A stretch of DNA of 64,000 nt from Vishniacozyma victoriae (Eukaryota > Basidiomycota > Tremellomycetes > Tremellales > Bulleribasidiaceae), in contig JADPYG010000001.1 in the NCBI GenBank assembly GCA_017654735.1, positions 186,001 through 250,000 on the forward strand, written 5' to 3'. Shown piece by piece: positions 48,358 through 58,929 of this stretch. Position numbers and translations under genes: made by a program. Within the stretch, counting starts at the first letter, position 1. Each line of letters starts with the position of its first letter. The notes beneath the pieces are model-generated. The model had not been told where the DNA came from, made no database searches, and was given only the letters and a program-made list of their open reading frames with translations.

Positions 48358-49891
48358 ATGTCACAAGTCCAGAATATCGTTATCGTCGGTGGTAAGTCAC
48401 CTTCATCGATGATCAACAAAACTAACAAATCAGCCTCAGCCGCAGGCCATACCTTGGCCAATACCCTCGTGCCTCTCCTTCCCCCAACCCACCGAGTTAT
48501 CCTCATCGACGCCTCTTCATATTCCTACTACCCAGTAGCAGCACTCAGGGGAGCAGTAGTCCCCGGATGGGAGGAAAAAGTCACCGTCCCATTGACTACC
48601 GAGACTGTATTTGGGAAATCATCGCCTCATCAGGTGGTCGCACCTAACAAGGTTGTCGAGCTTAAAGAGGGGTCTCTCGTCTTGGAAAAGGAATTTGAGG
48701 GTAGTCATGAACTTCCATTCTTCGTATGTCGACGCCTCAAATACACACTTTGGACGGGCTAATGGTAGAAATGTGTACTTGCCATTGGTACTGCTCAACC
48801 ATATCCTATGCGAGGAGATGCCACTCACTCACTCGAGGAGGCTAGGGTCAAGCTCAAGTCAATGCAGGGAGACGTCGCCAAGGCTCAGAAGGTAGTCATC
48901 ATCGGTGCTGGGCCAGTCGGTCTAGAATATGCTGGAGTACGTCTCCGCCACCTTTACATGATCCATGCTGATGGAACAGGAAATCAGGGAGCTTTTCCCC
49001 GACAAGTCCATCACTCTTGTCCATTCCGGTGCACACCCCCTCAACCCCGCCAATCCCGCCAAAGCATCCGGTACCAATTCCAAAGGATCACCACATGGAT
49101 GGCAAGCTCCATTGGTAAACCCTAAATTATCAACAGCAGTTGAAGCAGCCCTAAAGACCCTTAAAATCGAGTTTATCGGTAATTCAAAAGTCAGCATCCC
49201 CTCGTCTGGGGCCGAGGGTGTATGGGACGGATCATTCGGACTCCAAAACGGCTTGAAGAAAATCCAATTACCCGACGGGAAAACTCTCGAGGCAGATTTC
49301 ATTTTCATGGGTCTTGGTAACCAATCGAACGCAAGTTTCGTTGAGAAAGCCGATGGTGCTGCTGTCGTCGATGGATTGATTAGGGTAGACGAGTACCTCA
49401 AGGTCAGCGCCATGGCCTATTGTTACTGCTTAAGCTGACGAACAGGTCACATCATCCAACACCGCTTCTCCATTGCAGAAGAATTACTACGCAATTGGAG
49501 ATTGTTGTACTACTCCCGGATGGAAGACTATGCAAGGTGCTCAAGCGGATGCAGCTGCCGTCGCTCCCAAGTACGTCTATATCTCCCCGACCTTTCCTCT
49601 GGGTATGAACTAACCAGCAGTGTGCTTGCAGACATCAAAGACCGCCCGTTAAAGGCGTACAAGCGAGGAACGGTACACGGTATGGTACGTAACTTCCAGA
49701 TCCAGAAAAGGAGGAGGGACGCTGACGGATAGATGATCCCCTTGGGTTCAAAACATGGTGCTGGATACGTCACTTTCCCCCTACTGGGAGATACTATGTT
49801 CCCCGAGTTCATGGTTAAGAAGGCGAAGGCAGAAGGATTGTTTGTCGACCAATACCTTGGCAGGTTCAAGGGGAAGAAGATCACCGCTTAG
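48358..49891 (+). CDS. AIFM2/FSP1-like FAD-dependent oxidoreductase
   Basis: Seven exons (48358-48391, 48434-48723, 48769-48936, 48980-49402, 49446-49570, 49621-49684, 49733-49891) give exactly 420 residues. The FAD Rossmann start is NIVIVGASAAGHTLA; the NAD(P)H-binding motif is VVIIGAGPVGLEYAGEI; ADFIFMGLGNQSN and NYYAIGDCCTTPGWKTMQGA complete the FAD site. This layout is that of the AIFM2/AMID/FSP1 group of single-subunit NADH:quinone-type oxidoreductases. No targeting peptide is evident. Acting as a quinone reductase is inference from the family. Confidence 0.85.
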
Positions 49892-49992
49892 GGTTTTCGG
49901 TAGAATTAGATGGTAAAGTATCTTTTCATATAATATCGCGTGATCTATATGTATTCTTCTCTAATATTTCCCCTGGACCTTTCATTCGGATA

Positions 49993-50421
49993 CTAATCCC
50001 TGACAGCCTTGGTAGCTTTCGACCTCATATTCCCATTCCTACCAAGACTCAACTCATTATGGATCTTCTGCTTAGTAACCCCAAACTACACATGAGTCTC
50101 ACCATCTATTTCAAGTGATGTCGAACATACTTTCTCGGCCAGAGTGGCTTTATCAATCCCCTTGATCCCTTGAGCAATGAGATAGTCCATCAAAGCTTCC
50201 CTACCATCTGCATCCCATACCATCTTCTCCCCCTCCGGATCGAATTTCACCTTGACTCTCGAATTTGAACCGGACTCAGAGTTAGGGTTCGTTTTGGTGA
50301 GGGTGGTCTTGGTTTTGATCTGCTTGGCTTCAGGTGGGGAAGGAGAAGTCGAATCGCTGAGCTCGTCGATGTATGGTTTGGTATCGGGATGACTAGAAGA
50401 TGGGGAGGAAGGTCGTTCCAT
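49993..50421 (-). CDS. Array protein A: small basic protein, intact
   Basis: Exons 50421-50131 and 50085-49993, 127 residues. A Ser/Pro-rich N-terminus leads to the conserved domain: VWDADGREALMDYLIAQGIK, then across the intron FGVTKQKIHNELSLGRNGNM and a final RSKATKAVRD. The same two-part domain recurs in four neighbours up to 54 kb, with the intron always between the two halves. A helix plus basic GRxGx(L/M)RxKA segment looks nucleic-acid binding, but no named family was recognised. Most diverged copy of the array. Confidence 0.72.
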
Positions 50422-51288
50422 GTCGTTGATGTTAGGGGGCTTGGGTAATGAAAGGGATTAAGAAAGATGGCTGACGAGAATGAATAGACTGCATGGTAGT
50501 CAAGGTACGTCACGCCCAAAAGGATCATTCTCGCTCGCCTGCTTTACTTCGGGGCTTCTCTGCCCAGTCTATCGCCTGGATCGCGTCATCAAGACGACCA
50601 CTCTGTCAGATGAAACAAGATTGGAAAAAGAGTGGGTATCGGACACTGCGTTTCGCAAAGGCCAACCCAGACTTTGTAAAGCACTGGTAAATGATTCTCA
50701 TGGGATCCTCTCATCATTGAGTATCCAATATACCTCTTCTGATCCATCCATGGGCTTCCAGACGGGACTTCTGCGCTTCACTCGATTACAATCGCAAAAT
50801 GCCGTGGAATTTCATCCACGACCATAGAATCTAGAAAATTCCGCATCCCGTCCGATCTGCGCAGACAACCTGGATATCGCCCAGTTAGTAGCAAGGTGGG
50901 GGACCACTTGCGAATCCTGTTAGGTGTTGTGGTTTACAATTTCTTTTTGTGCTGGCTTGTAAGAGGTGGTTCATTTGGCAGTGAGTGCAATGAGATGGAG
51001 TTGAGTCTGTGAGGCAGTACACACACACAGAGTCGCGTTGACAGCATATTTGACGCGTCACTTTTCAGCTTGAACGACGCGTCGAGATCCCAGTTATCTG
51101 CGAGGCGTTAATACGAACAGCGGAAGTTCATTTCCAAATGCCTGAGGGTGCAAACAGCGGCTCAGATCAAGTCCAGATAAAGCAAATGTCATTTTCTAGC
51201 TTAAGACATTGACTTCACCTCATTCATACATATGTCATTCAACAATACCTTCGATCATCAAGCTGATTTCGAGTCCCTTATGACCCCT
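50422..51288. other. Spacer within the array, no gene seen
   Basis: 867 bp between copies A and B. GTCAAGGTACG near 50498-50508 also occurs at 53438-53448 in front of copy E. Two GACGCGTC palindromes lie at 51052-51059 and 51076-51083. No coding exon or clear remnant of the array domain found. Confidence 0.45.
51052..51083. promoter_or_regulatory. Paired GACGCGTC palindromes
   Basis: GACGCGTC at 51052-51059 and 51076-51083, 24 bp apart, each with a core MCB-type ACGCGT. They lie downstream of copy B and about 630 bp upstream of copy A. Confidence 0.45.
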
Positions 51289-51729
51289 CTACCTAACGCT
51301 CTTGGCGGCCTTATCCCTCAAGTTGTTCTTGTGTCCCGTTTGAGTAGCATTCTGCAATTACGCCTTGGTGAGATTAAACTGATCATCAGCCATCAACCTG
51401 ACATCCGATCTCATCCAATAACCTACTTCTTGGGGAATATCACCAATATTGGAGGCCTTAATCCCCAGCAAGAGGTATCGTTCAATGATGGCCTCTTTCT
51501 TATCGGAACTCCATCCTGCCGACCACGGTCCCTTGGCTTTGGCAGGAGTGGAAGTGGGCGTCGATCGTTGTCGCTTAGCTGGACTTGGGGTCGGGCCAGC
51601 TTTAAGTTTGAGCTGTGATTTAGATTGGGCAGGTGATGGTGAGGGTGAGGGGGTGTAGTTGTCATCGACTTCGGACTTGGGAGTGATGAGAGGTTGTGGA
51701 CTAGGGGTGGAACTGGGGGATCGTTTCAT
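51289..51729 (-). pseudogene. Array protein B, cut by an in-frame TAA in the second half
   Basis: Starts MKRSPSSTPSPQPLITPK, with the first half of the array domain WSAGWSSDKKEAIIERYLLLGIKA. After the intron the frame reads FNLTKA and then TAA at 51358-51360, where siblings have a Gln. Beyond the stop the same frame still encodes a family-like LQNATQTG...NLRDKAAK to a TAG at 51289-51291. So a single CAA-to-TAA change removes the basic second helix. It could also be a functional truncated form. Confidence 0.65.
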
Positions 51730-52160
51730 CTATTTCATCAGTGTTGATGTATGAGTATGAAAGAGTGACTTACCGTGAATGCAATTTGGTATGGATATGA
51801 GTAGGTGACAAGATTAGGAGACGGAATAGGAGGGATTGGAATATGTTTCTCGTGATGAGCGTCATCAAGATTGTAGTACACGTTTCACTCATGTCCTTTG
51901 GATGACCGCCCAGGGGAAAAGGTGATCCTTTCGGGGATGTAGATAGAAACGCCACCATACAGTCGGGATTGGAAGTCTAATCTGGAACCTGTCCAAGAAG
52001 CCAAGCTTGAGTCCGTTGGTAGGAGACGGTAACCAAGGTCTGGGCAGCCAACTTCGGCATTCTACTCCTCACACATCTACCTATCACCATACTCGCCCAG
52101 ATCTTTAGGTAAGTCATCAGCGTGGAGTCCACCACATCACTTACCTCAGATATCATCACA
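51730..52160. other. Divergent spacer between copies B and C
   Basis: 431 bp, where the two halves of the array point away from each other, so both promoters are here. No coding exon seen. Confidence 0.4.
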
Positions 52161-52509
52161 ATGAAACGGTCGTCCTCCGAGTGCACATCTGAAGAAGACC
52201 AAAAACCCAGGATCGGCCCTTCCAAGAAGATCACGAGATCGCCAACAAAGACCTCATCAACCAAGATCAAGCCGGAAAATGGAGAATGGGATCCAGAGAA
52301 GAGAGCTGTATTTATGGACTTGATAATCGCAGCGGGATATAAAGCCATCAACCTCGATGAAGTCGCCATTACCGTAAGCCCCCCAGGTAGTCAGACCTGA
52401 TGAGTAGTTGGGGATGGGAAAGAAACAATTAGTTAATCAGCTTACGCCGGGGAGGAAGGGAAGTTTCCGAGAGAAAGCTGTTTTGGCTGTCAAGGGAGGT
52501 GGAGCTTGA
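52161..52509 (+). CDS. Array protein C: small basic protein, intact
   Basis: Exons 52161-52373 and 52408-52509, 104 residues, intact. Opens MKRSSSECTSEEDQKPR with Lys/Thr-rich tract, then GEWDPEKRAVFMDLIIAAGY and AINLDEVAIT at the end of exon 1; exon 2 reads LGMGKKQLVNQLTPGRKGSF then REKAVLAVKGGGA. The shortest intact copy, and the template that shows what copy D has lost. Probably nuclear, judging by basic composition. Confidence 0.72.
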
Positions 52510-52902
52510 TGGTTTTATAGCTGCCTGGATGTAACCCATGGACGTCTCCCTCCTATAGGCGCTGCGATCATGATCAAGTTGGAGAAGCTCTCGGGCTACC
52601 GGCTATGAGCTTGGAAAACGATAGATCTTCTGTGTCAAGGCGATCTCGGTCGACAGGTAGTCAAGCTCCGAACATACACTTGTTTCATGGCTATATCGTA
52701 GCCGTCTCTATCTGGAATCTCGTTATCCCTCGTCGTTGCTTCCCAGTCTTCTCACTTGTCTCTTTTCTTCTCTTTTCAGTTTCTCATTTTCTCGAAGTAT
52801 TCACCAAATTCCATTCTCATAAGCAATTTGTCCAAACGATATTAGAGTGAGTGTACTGATAAAGATCTGTTCAACCTGGCTGACGATAGAGGTCGATACA
52901 AA
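52510..52902. other. Spacer between copies C and D
   Basis: 393 bp; pyrimidine-rich toward copy D, with GTGAGT-like sequence near 52849 followed by CTGACGATAG, suggesting a 5' leader intron for copy D. No coding exon recognised. Confidence 0.4.
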
Positions 52903-53328
52903 ATGAAACGAAACGAAACCGATATCGAATTGTCTTCACCCATCTCATCCCAGTCGGACGACTTCAAGCCTGATATCACCCCTCCCCCAACTTCCAAGAT
53001 CAAGACCAGCAGGACCAAAGCTCCGTCAACCCCAAGCCCAAAGAAGAAAGCTAAGAGCTCATCTGGTGGAAGCAGTAGCGGAGGTGGTGGGAATGGAGAG
53101 TGGACTCCTGAGAAGAAAGCGATCTTCATGGATTGAGTAATTGCTGCTGGGTATAAAGTCCTTGATCTTGGTGAGATGGCAAATGAAGTAAGTCGTTAAG
53201 AGCATATTGGAATAAGGCTAAAAAGCTACAGCTGGGAATGGCGAAGATGCAATTGCAGAATCAGCTAGCCCAGGGTAGGAAAGGAAGTTTGAGGGAGAAG
53301 GCCGTTCAAGCTGCCAAGGGTAGTTGAG
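52903..53328 (+). pseudogene. Array protein D, with an in-frame TGA and a frameshift
   Basis: Starts MKRNETDIELSSPISSQSDD, keeps GEWTPEKKAIFMD, and then reads TGA at 53134-53136, where copy C has a Leu codon in MDLIIAAGYK. The intron (53188-53231) is in the family position. In exon 2, LGMAKMQLQNQLAQGRK is followed by a run of four As at 53280-53283; copies C and E show one base fewer, so the conserved GSLREKAVQAAKG block falls into a different frame. Two independent lesions make this very probably a pseudogene. Confidence 0.78.
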
Positions 53329-53616
53329 TGGAAAGAGGAGTCAGCGCGTGCACGTAGATATCCATCATTTAGCGTCAGGATGTATGTCTTTCAGTAGTTG
53401 TCACCGCCTTGTCTTGTCACCTAAAGTCGAAAATCGGTTGTCAAGGTACGGTTGACCAGCCCAAGCACATTACTCATCCGCATCCGCATCCCAGTTCGGA
53501 GTTCCTCATCCCTTGTTGCATCCGTACTTCCTATTTTCGATCCGTCGCTACTCGAAATATCAGTACAGAGTGAGTTCCACTCGCAGGATAAGCTGAAGCG
53601 AGACAGACAGCACAAA

Positions 53617-54044
53617 ATGAAACAAAGTTCATCGGATATCCCGTCTTCCCCAATCTCGTCAGCCTCCGATACCGATGGCAAGCCCGACATCCCATCTACT
53701 CCCCTCAAATCCAAAGGATCGCAACCGACTCCGAAGACTGCCACTCCAAACAAGAAGATCAAGAAGGAGGCGACTAGTGAATCAAGTGGAGGTGGTAATG
53801 GGGAATGGGATTCGGAGAAAAAGGCGATAATGATGGATAACATTTTCGCAGCTGGATATAAAGCCACCGATCTCGACTCCAAGCTGCCAAGGTTTGTCAT
53901 CCGCTAGTCATCGCCGTCTGGTAGTGGAGCTAATGTTATGAGTTGAGACTATCCAAGAGACAAATTATCAATCAACTTCAGCCTGGCAGGAAAGGTAGTC
54001 TGAGGGAGAAAGCAGTTCAGGCGGTCAAGGGTGATAAATGGTGA
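53617..54044 (+). CDS. Array protein E: small basic protein, intact
   Basis: Exons 53617-53891 and 53948-54044, 123 residues. N-terminus MKQSSSDIPSSPISSASD is close to copy D. The conserved domain runs GEWDSEKKAIMMDNIFAAGY, ATDLDSKLPR, then LSKRQIINQLQPGRKGSLRE and KAVQAVKGDKW. The donor is GTTTGT and the acceptor TTGAG, both weaker than usual, so the exact junction is the least certain point. Most similar to D, with which it seems to have duplicated recently. Confidence 0.68.
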
Positions 54045-54250
54045 ATCAAAGGGACATTGATCACCGCGGAAACAGATGAACAGCAGATACACATCCTACA
54101 TGCTCAGCCCAAAGCCGTGCAACGTACTCACTAGATCTATACATTTATTCACACCTTTTATCATAATCTAATCTCTGGCCCTAATTCAATTTGCCTAAAT
54201 TTGACTTGCTGCACCGATGCAACCCTGATTGCAGACATTGGCACTACCCA

Positions 54251-57200
54251 TCAGTTTCTCCCCAACCACTTCACGAATGACTCACCAGCTTCTTCTTCGT
54301 CAATTGACATGGCTGACGACATATCACTGATCTGACTAGCGGAACTCAATGCCCTTTGTTCCCTCTCTCTAATCCTGGCGTCCTCCTCAGGATCGCCCTC
54401 AACGATCGAACCGCGTTTATTACCAGGATACTCCTGAACACTTGTCCTGCTCTTGTCCGAGTTGACATTGAGTATCTCGGAAGCCCGTTCTCCGAGTGAT
54501 GTGTTTCGAGTATGTTTTCTGGTAGGCCAATGTCGTCTGGAGGATGTATCGACGAGGTTACCTTCTGAATCAAATGACACTTTATCCGACTGTTGGGATC
54601 CTCTTCTGCCTCCGACTGATTTCTCGAATGATTTTCGGATATCGGCAGGAGTCATCAACTCGTCAAGATCGAAAGTGGCGGCTGTAGAAGTCGAGGGGTG
54701 GTTTCGATGACCCTTATCCTCCTGGCTCGCATTCGGCGATAAGCCCATGACGGTAGCTTCGGACGAAGACACTGTTTTAGGTGAGGAAGCGATTGTCTCT
54801 GGCGAGACTGGATCGTCCCTCGCTGGAGGGAGTGGTAATGCCGCTTCTAGATCTCTGACTAGATTCATTCGTCGTGTCGCATCTAGGATATCATCCAATC
54901 CTAGTTCTTCCGCTCCAAAGTCGCGGACGGTGAGAGGCGTGATTGGCGAGGGCGAGACCGGCTCGACCACAGTCTGACCTCGATCAAGATCAGTGGTCGC
55001 GACAGATAGCGATTTTTCAGGTCCAAAACTGCTGCGTCGACCAAATCCGAATCGCCCAGCTAATGTAGCATACGAGTTCTTCTTCTCCATCCTGCTTGTG
55101 GGTCTGGTGTGATCAACATCTCCGGAATCGCTGCTTTCACGGATCTTGGTCAATCGAGGGAACAAATCGGCGGACAATCCGCGCTTTCGGACGGACGCCC
55201 TTGAAGAAGGTCGAGTAGGTGATGGAGTGGCCAGCATCTCCATGGCTACTGCTTTGGTGATATCATAAGGCGAGGGAGGGAGTGGGTCATCCTTTCTCAT
55301 TCCCATCGAGCTAACAGGTCTCGAATCGGGATAAGCGCCAGGCATGATTGGTGTTGATGTTCCGCTAGGTAAGTCCGGTAAATCCTTGCCTCTGCGGTAA
55401 GAGTCGTTGCTTGGAATGGTGAAAGCTTGTTTGATTCGGTCCATAAACGAGGCAGGGGCCCGATTGGGAGTTTGAATTCGTTCGGGGAATTTAGGAGGGG
55501 CATTCTGAGCAGGTCGGAATGCCCTTGAAAGGGGTCTTTTGCCCTCGTATGCCCAGTCGTGGAGTGTATCTAGGCCTGGAGTGGAGTCGTTCAGGGGTAT
55601 GGTAGTGTATGGAGTAGTTGACCTTGCAAGGGACGATTTCGGTCGTGGTGTCTCCATTTCTGACTCGTCTGTCTCGAAAAGCCTTGTAGATCGTTTATGA
55701 TGCAGAGATCGACCTTCCGCGGAAATCGTCCTGGGCGTTTGCACCCCAGAGGACGAGATTGAATTTTGTAAACCGTCTACTCCTGGGGTATTGGACAAGG
55801 ACGGGACATTTTGCTGATCTTGTATGAGTTCTTCTGGTTCCTCAGACAGTGCCCTGTCATCGTGGCGCGAGAACGAACGAGGTGTAGGCGAGCCAAGAGG
55901 TCTGGGAATAACGAATGATAAAGGGCGCCAAGGCGGAGGTAATCCACCGGGAGCGGCAGGTGCAGAAAGTGGGGCGGACAGTCGGCGAGAGTGGTCGGGG
56001 ACCTTGATAGGCGCGAGGGGGGTGGTGTCCTGACTGATGCCCGACGGAGTACTCATACGAGGAGCAGGTGAAGGTGAAGGTGGAGATGGGGAATGAGGTG
56101 TCGGAGCCAGAACCGTTGACATTGGACGAGCTCGGGGGGTGGATAATTCGACTTGGGATTTTGAAGATCCAAAGAAAGCTATTGTCCGTCTTTTCTCTTT
56201 CTTCGCCTGGGCTTGAGCGTCTACTGGTCTTTTGGTGTTATTCTCATCAACCAGATCAACCCGACTTCTTGAGAAGAATGTCTTGATCCCTCCTCCCGAC
56301 CTACTTCCACTGCCCGCATTCACCTGGTCTCCAGAAAGTAAGGCGGGAGTTGATCCGAATCTGCCAATTGACCTGTTCCAAGCTTCCTTGAATACTCCCT
56401 TCTTCCCTCCTTTCCCGTTCGGAGATGCTGCTGGATCACTTTCTTCGATAGACCATAATGCCAGAGGATCATCTGCTGATTTCTTGCTGGATTTCCGCCT
56501 AAACCATAATCTCCGTTTCTTATCCTGTCCTTGAGGCCCACCTGCCCATCCTTCTCCTATCCCAACTACGCCTGGCATTGACCTCAACTTCGCATCCACC
56601 GGAACTGACATGTGAGATCTTAATGAATTCGAGCCGGTAGAATTGGATTGAGAAGAATCGAATCCTTCATCGGAAGAACGGGGTATACTCGACCGAGGTG
56701 GGGGAATATAAGCGTCGTCTCCATTGACGGCGTTGGGATCAATGAGGGATGATCCACGAGATTTGACCTGACCCCTTCTACGTTTCGGTTTCGCATAGAA
56801 GCTCGAATCAGGCGTGACGGAGCGCGGTGTATCAGATCCATGAGACTCCGAACGAGCATTGAATGTACCAGCGTATCGACTGGATTCCGCCCTGTCAATA
56901 GAAGGACTAATGATCATCGATTGAGGTCTGGGACGGGTGGATGGGCCAGCCTGGTTATAATCGTCGAATGAGATACTGCGACTTGGGGATTTTGGTGGAA
57001 TGGCCGGTGCTAGAGCGATAGGGTTCAAGGTGGGCGAAGCGGGCGTAGGAACCTTCTGGCGGATGGAGCTGTCGAAGGAAGAATGTTGTCGTAGCGAATT
57101 ATCAGCTCGACTTCGGACTCCGAAAGTGCGGGCTATTGAATTTGTCTCGTCGTCTATCTGTCAGCTCTGTCTATTTCAGAGGAGTGAGAGACGGGTCTTA

Positions 57201-57388
57201 CCGTCAAAGGTCCCGATACTCCTGACACTCCGTTGATCCAGTGCATGATCGATAGGGGGCTCATCATCGTATTCATACTGATTCCTGTCCAGTCTTGGAG
57301 AAAGTGGTTTCCCCTCGACGTATATTGGTTCGACATCCGGGTTTGAGGTCGTCGTCGGTAACGCCGTTTCCTCCACGATGCTGTTCAT
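54251..57388 (-). CDS. Large Ser/Arg-rich disordered protein, function unknown
   Basis: Two main exons on the minus strand: exon 1 from ATG 57388 (NSIVEETALPTTTSNPD... to IGTFD) joins DDETNSIARTFGVRSRADNS in the second, which runs to LGRN stop at 54251. Roughly 1,000 residues, dominated by Ser, Pro and Arg. Recurrent kinase-type motifs (RRxSS, SPTP) and basic patches (KPKRRRGQVKSRG) are visible. There is no recognisable catalytic or membrane domain. The C-terminus EEEAGESFVKWLGRN is the only compact-looking segment. Possibly a cell-polarity or cortical scaffold; not supported by homology that I recognise. Confidence 0.75.
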
Positions 57389-58253
57389 CCTTCCCGCTTG
57401 TATATCGCCAGGTGATTTTAAAGGTGTAACGATGGACTTCGGATTCTTGTCGATATTACAAGTTGATTTCAGGAACGATCCCAGAGAACAAAGAACAATG
57501 AATGATGGCTGATTCTAATTACAACAAAATTACAATATCAGACAGAAAGTAAACGATGATTGAAATGATAATTGATGATGATGTTAACTTCAGAACGCCC
57601 CAATTCATCATCTTCTCATCTTTGCTTGATCAGAAGCAGGAATTACTTTTTCCGACCATCACCCTCTAGCGTAGGAAAGATGCTAGTCACCGAAGCTAAA
57701 CTGCCACGATACCATGATAACGGTAACGATCAATTAGTTCAGGGTTTTGATATAAAGTTGCCGCTTAGAGTATGTTGGTGGTCGACGTCGTCATTCGAAT
57801 TTTACGATCACCCATCTGTAAATGGCTCCAGCAGAAGCCGACGCTGGGCATGAGAAGCGGATGCAAGATGTATTACTAGGTGAAAGGATTGTCAAATACC
57901 CCTACAATTAGAGTGCGCAGGTTTGTTGTCGACGTTTTACTCGCATCCGAGCTTGATCCGAGATTCCAAGCATGGACGATGTACGAATAGCTCTTCCGGA
58001 GATTACTATCTGTGAACGTGACGAAGGGCCCTCGGCGAGCTAACGATGACCTGAGCTAGTAGGATTCCGGAAGAGCCGGTAGAGTTTGCAGCCTTGAGGA
58101 GGAAGCATTAAAAGTGCAACTATATATTGCCACAGAAGCTGGTCATGCCTAACGGTCCACGTGGCTCACACGAGATAGGCACGTCAAACCAAATGAATCA
58201 AAGCCTCCCTCTATTCGTTGGTTCCTACTCTAACTTAAGACCAAGTAGTAACA
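57389..58253. other. Intergenic, 865 bp
   Basis: Promoters of two divergent genes. A TGATGATGATG run near 57565-57575 and AT-rich stretches are seen; no convincing gene or RNA. Confidence 0.45.
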
Positions 58254-58679
58254 ATGACATCAAGCCAAACAGCATCTCAAACTGAGCTAGAAGCAGCACG
58301 GGTCCCGCTCGGATGGAGAGATCAGTGTTCAGCGTGAGTCATTCTCGTCTCTGAAAGCTTGAGAGGGGAACGAGCAACAAGTCTTGGAGAATTAGGCATT
58401 GGACTGATGAACAGACTTCTTATCCCATTGAACAAATGTCGACATCAAACTCTATATCAGCCTTGGAAGTGTGAAGATGAGAGGCACGGCTACGAGAAGT
58501 GAGTTTCCAGTCCCTGTCGTCAAATGCAACAAGACTGATGATAGATGTCAATTTGATGAGTATGTCACATAATGATCTTGAATTTACAGGATGTCATACT
58601 AACGTATAGCTACATGAACCGTATGAAGCAGCTCTCTCGACAAAAGGCAGCAGCTGCCGAGGCTGGAGATGATGAGTAG
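58254..58679 (+). CDS. NDUFB7: Complex I subunit NDUFB7 (B18)
   Basis: Four exons (58254-58333, 58415-58498, 58545-58559, 58610-58679) give 82 residues; the third is only 15 nt. The twin CX9C pattern of B18 is visible: CSALLIPLNKC and CEDERHGYEKC, with LYQPW between. Opening MTSSQTASQTELEAARVPLG and the ending AAAEAGDDE fit the family. Complex I presence means this fungus keeps a full NADH dehydrogenase, as basidiomycetes do and baker's yeast does not. CX9C proteins are oxidised in the intermembrane space by Mia40. Confidence 0.88.
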
Positions 58680-58929
58680 GACGAGCATGGAAAATCGGAT
58701 AAGAGGGACTGGTTTTGCGGGTCGGGGAGGGGAGTGAGGACGACATGCGCTTGGCTAAGGATTGTCGGAACAACCGAATCGCGTAGCAAGATGGCATTGA
58801 TACATTTGTACATATGGTATGGGTTCAACATGTATGTGACCTTACCACTAACTACCTTTGATCCAGCAAGAAATGAATACTATTCGCTACAGATTTGGTT
58901 CTCTCCGCCAATACTAATTCCTCTAATCC

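Noticed and set aside
50422..51288. A sixth array member between copies A and B
   Set aside because: No trace of the W...GYK or GRKGS blocks in any frame that I could read.
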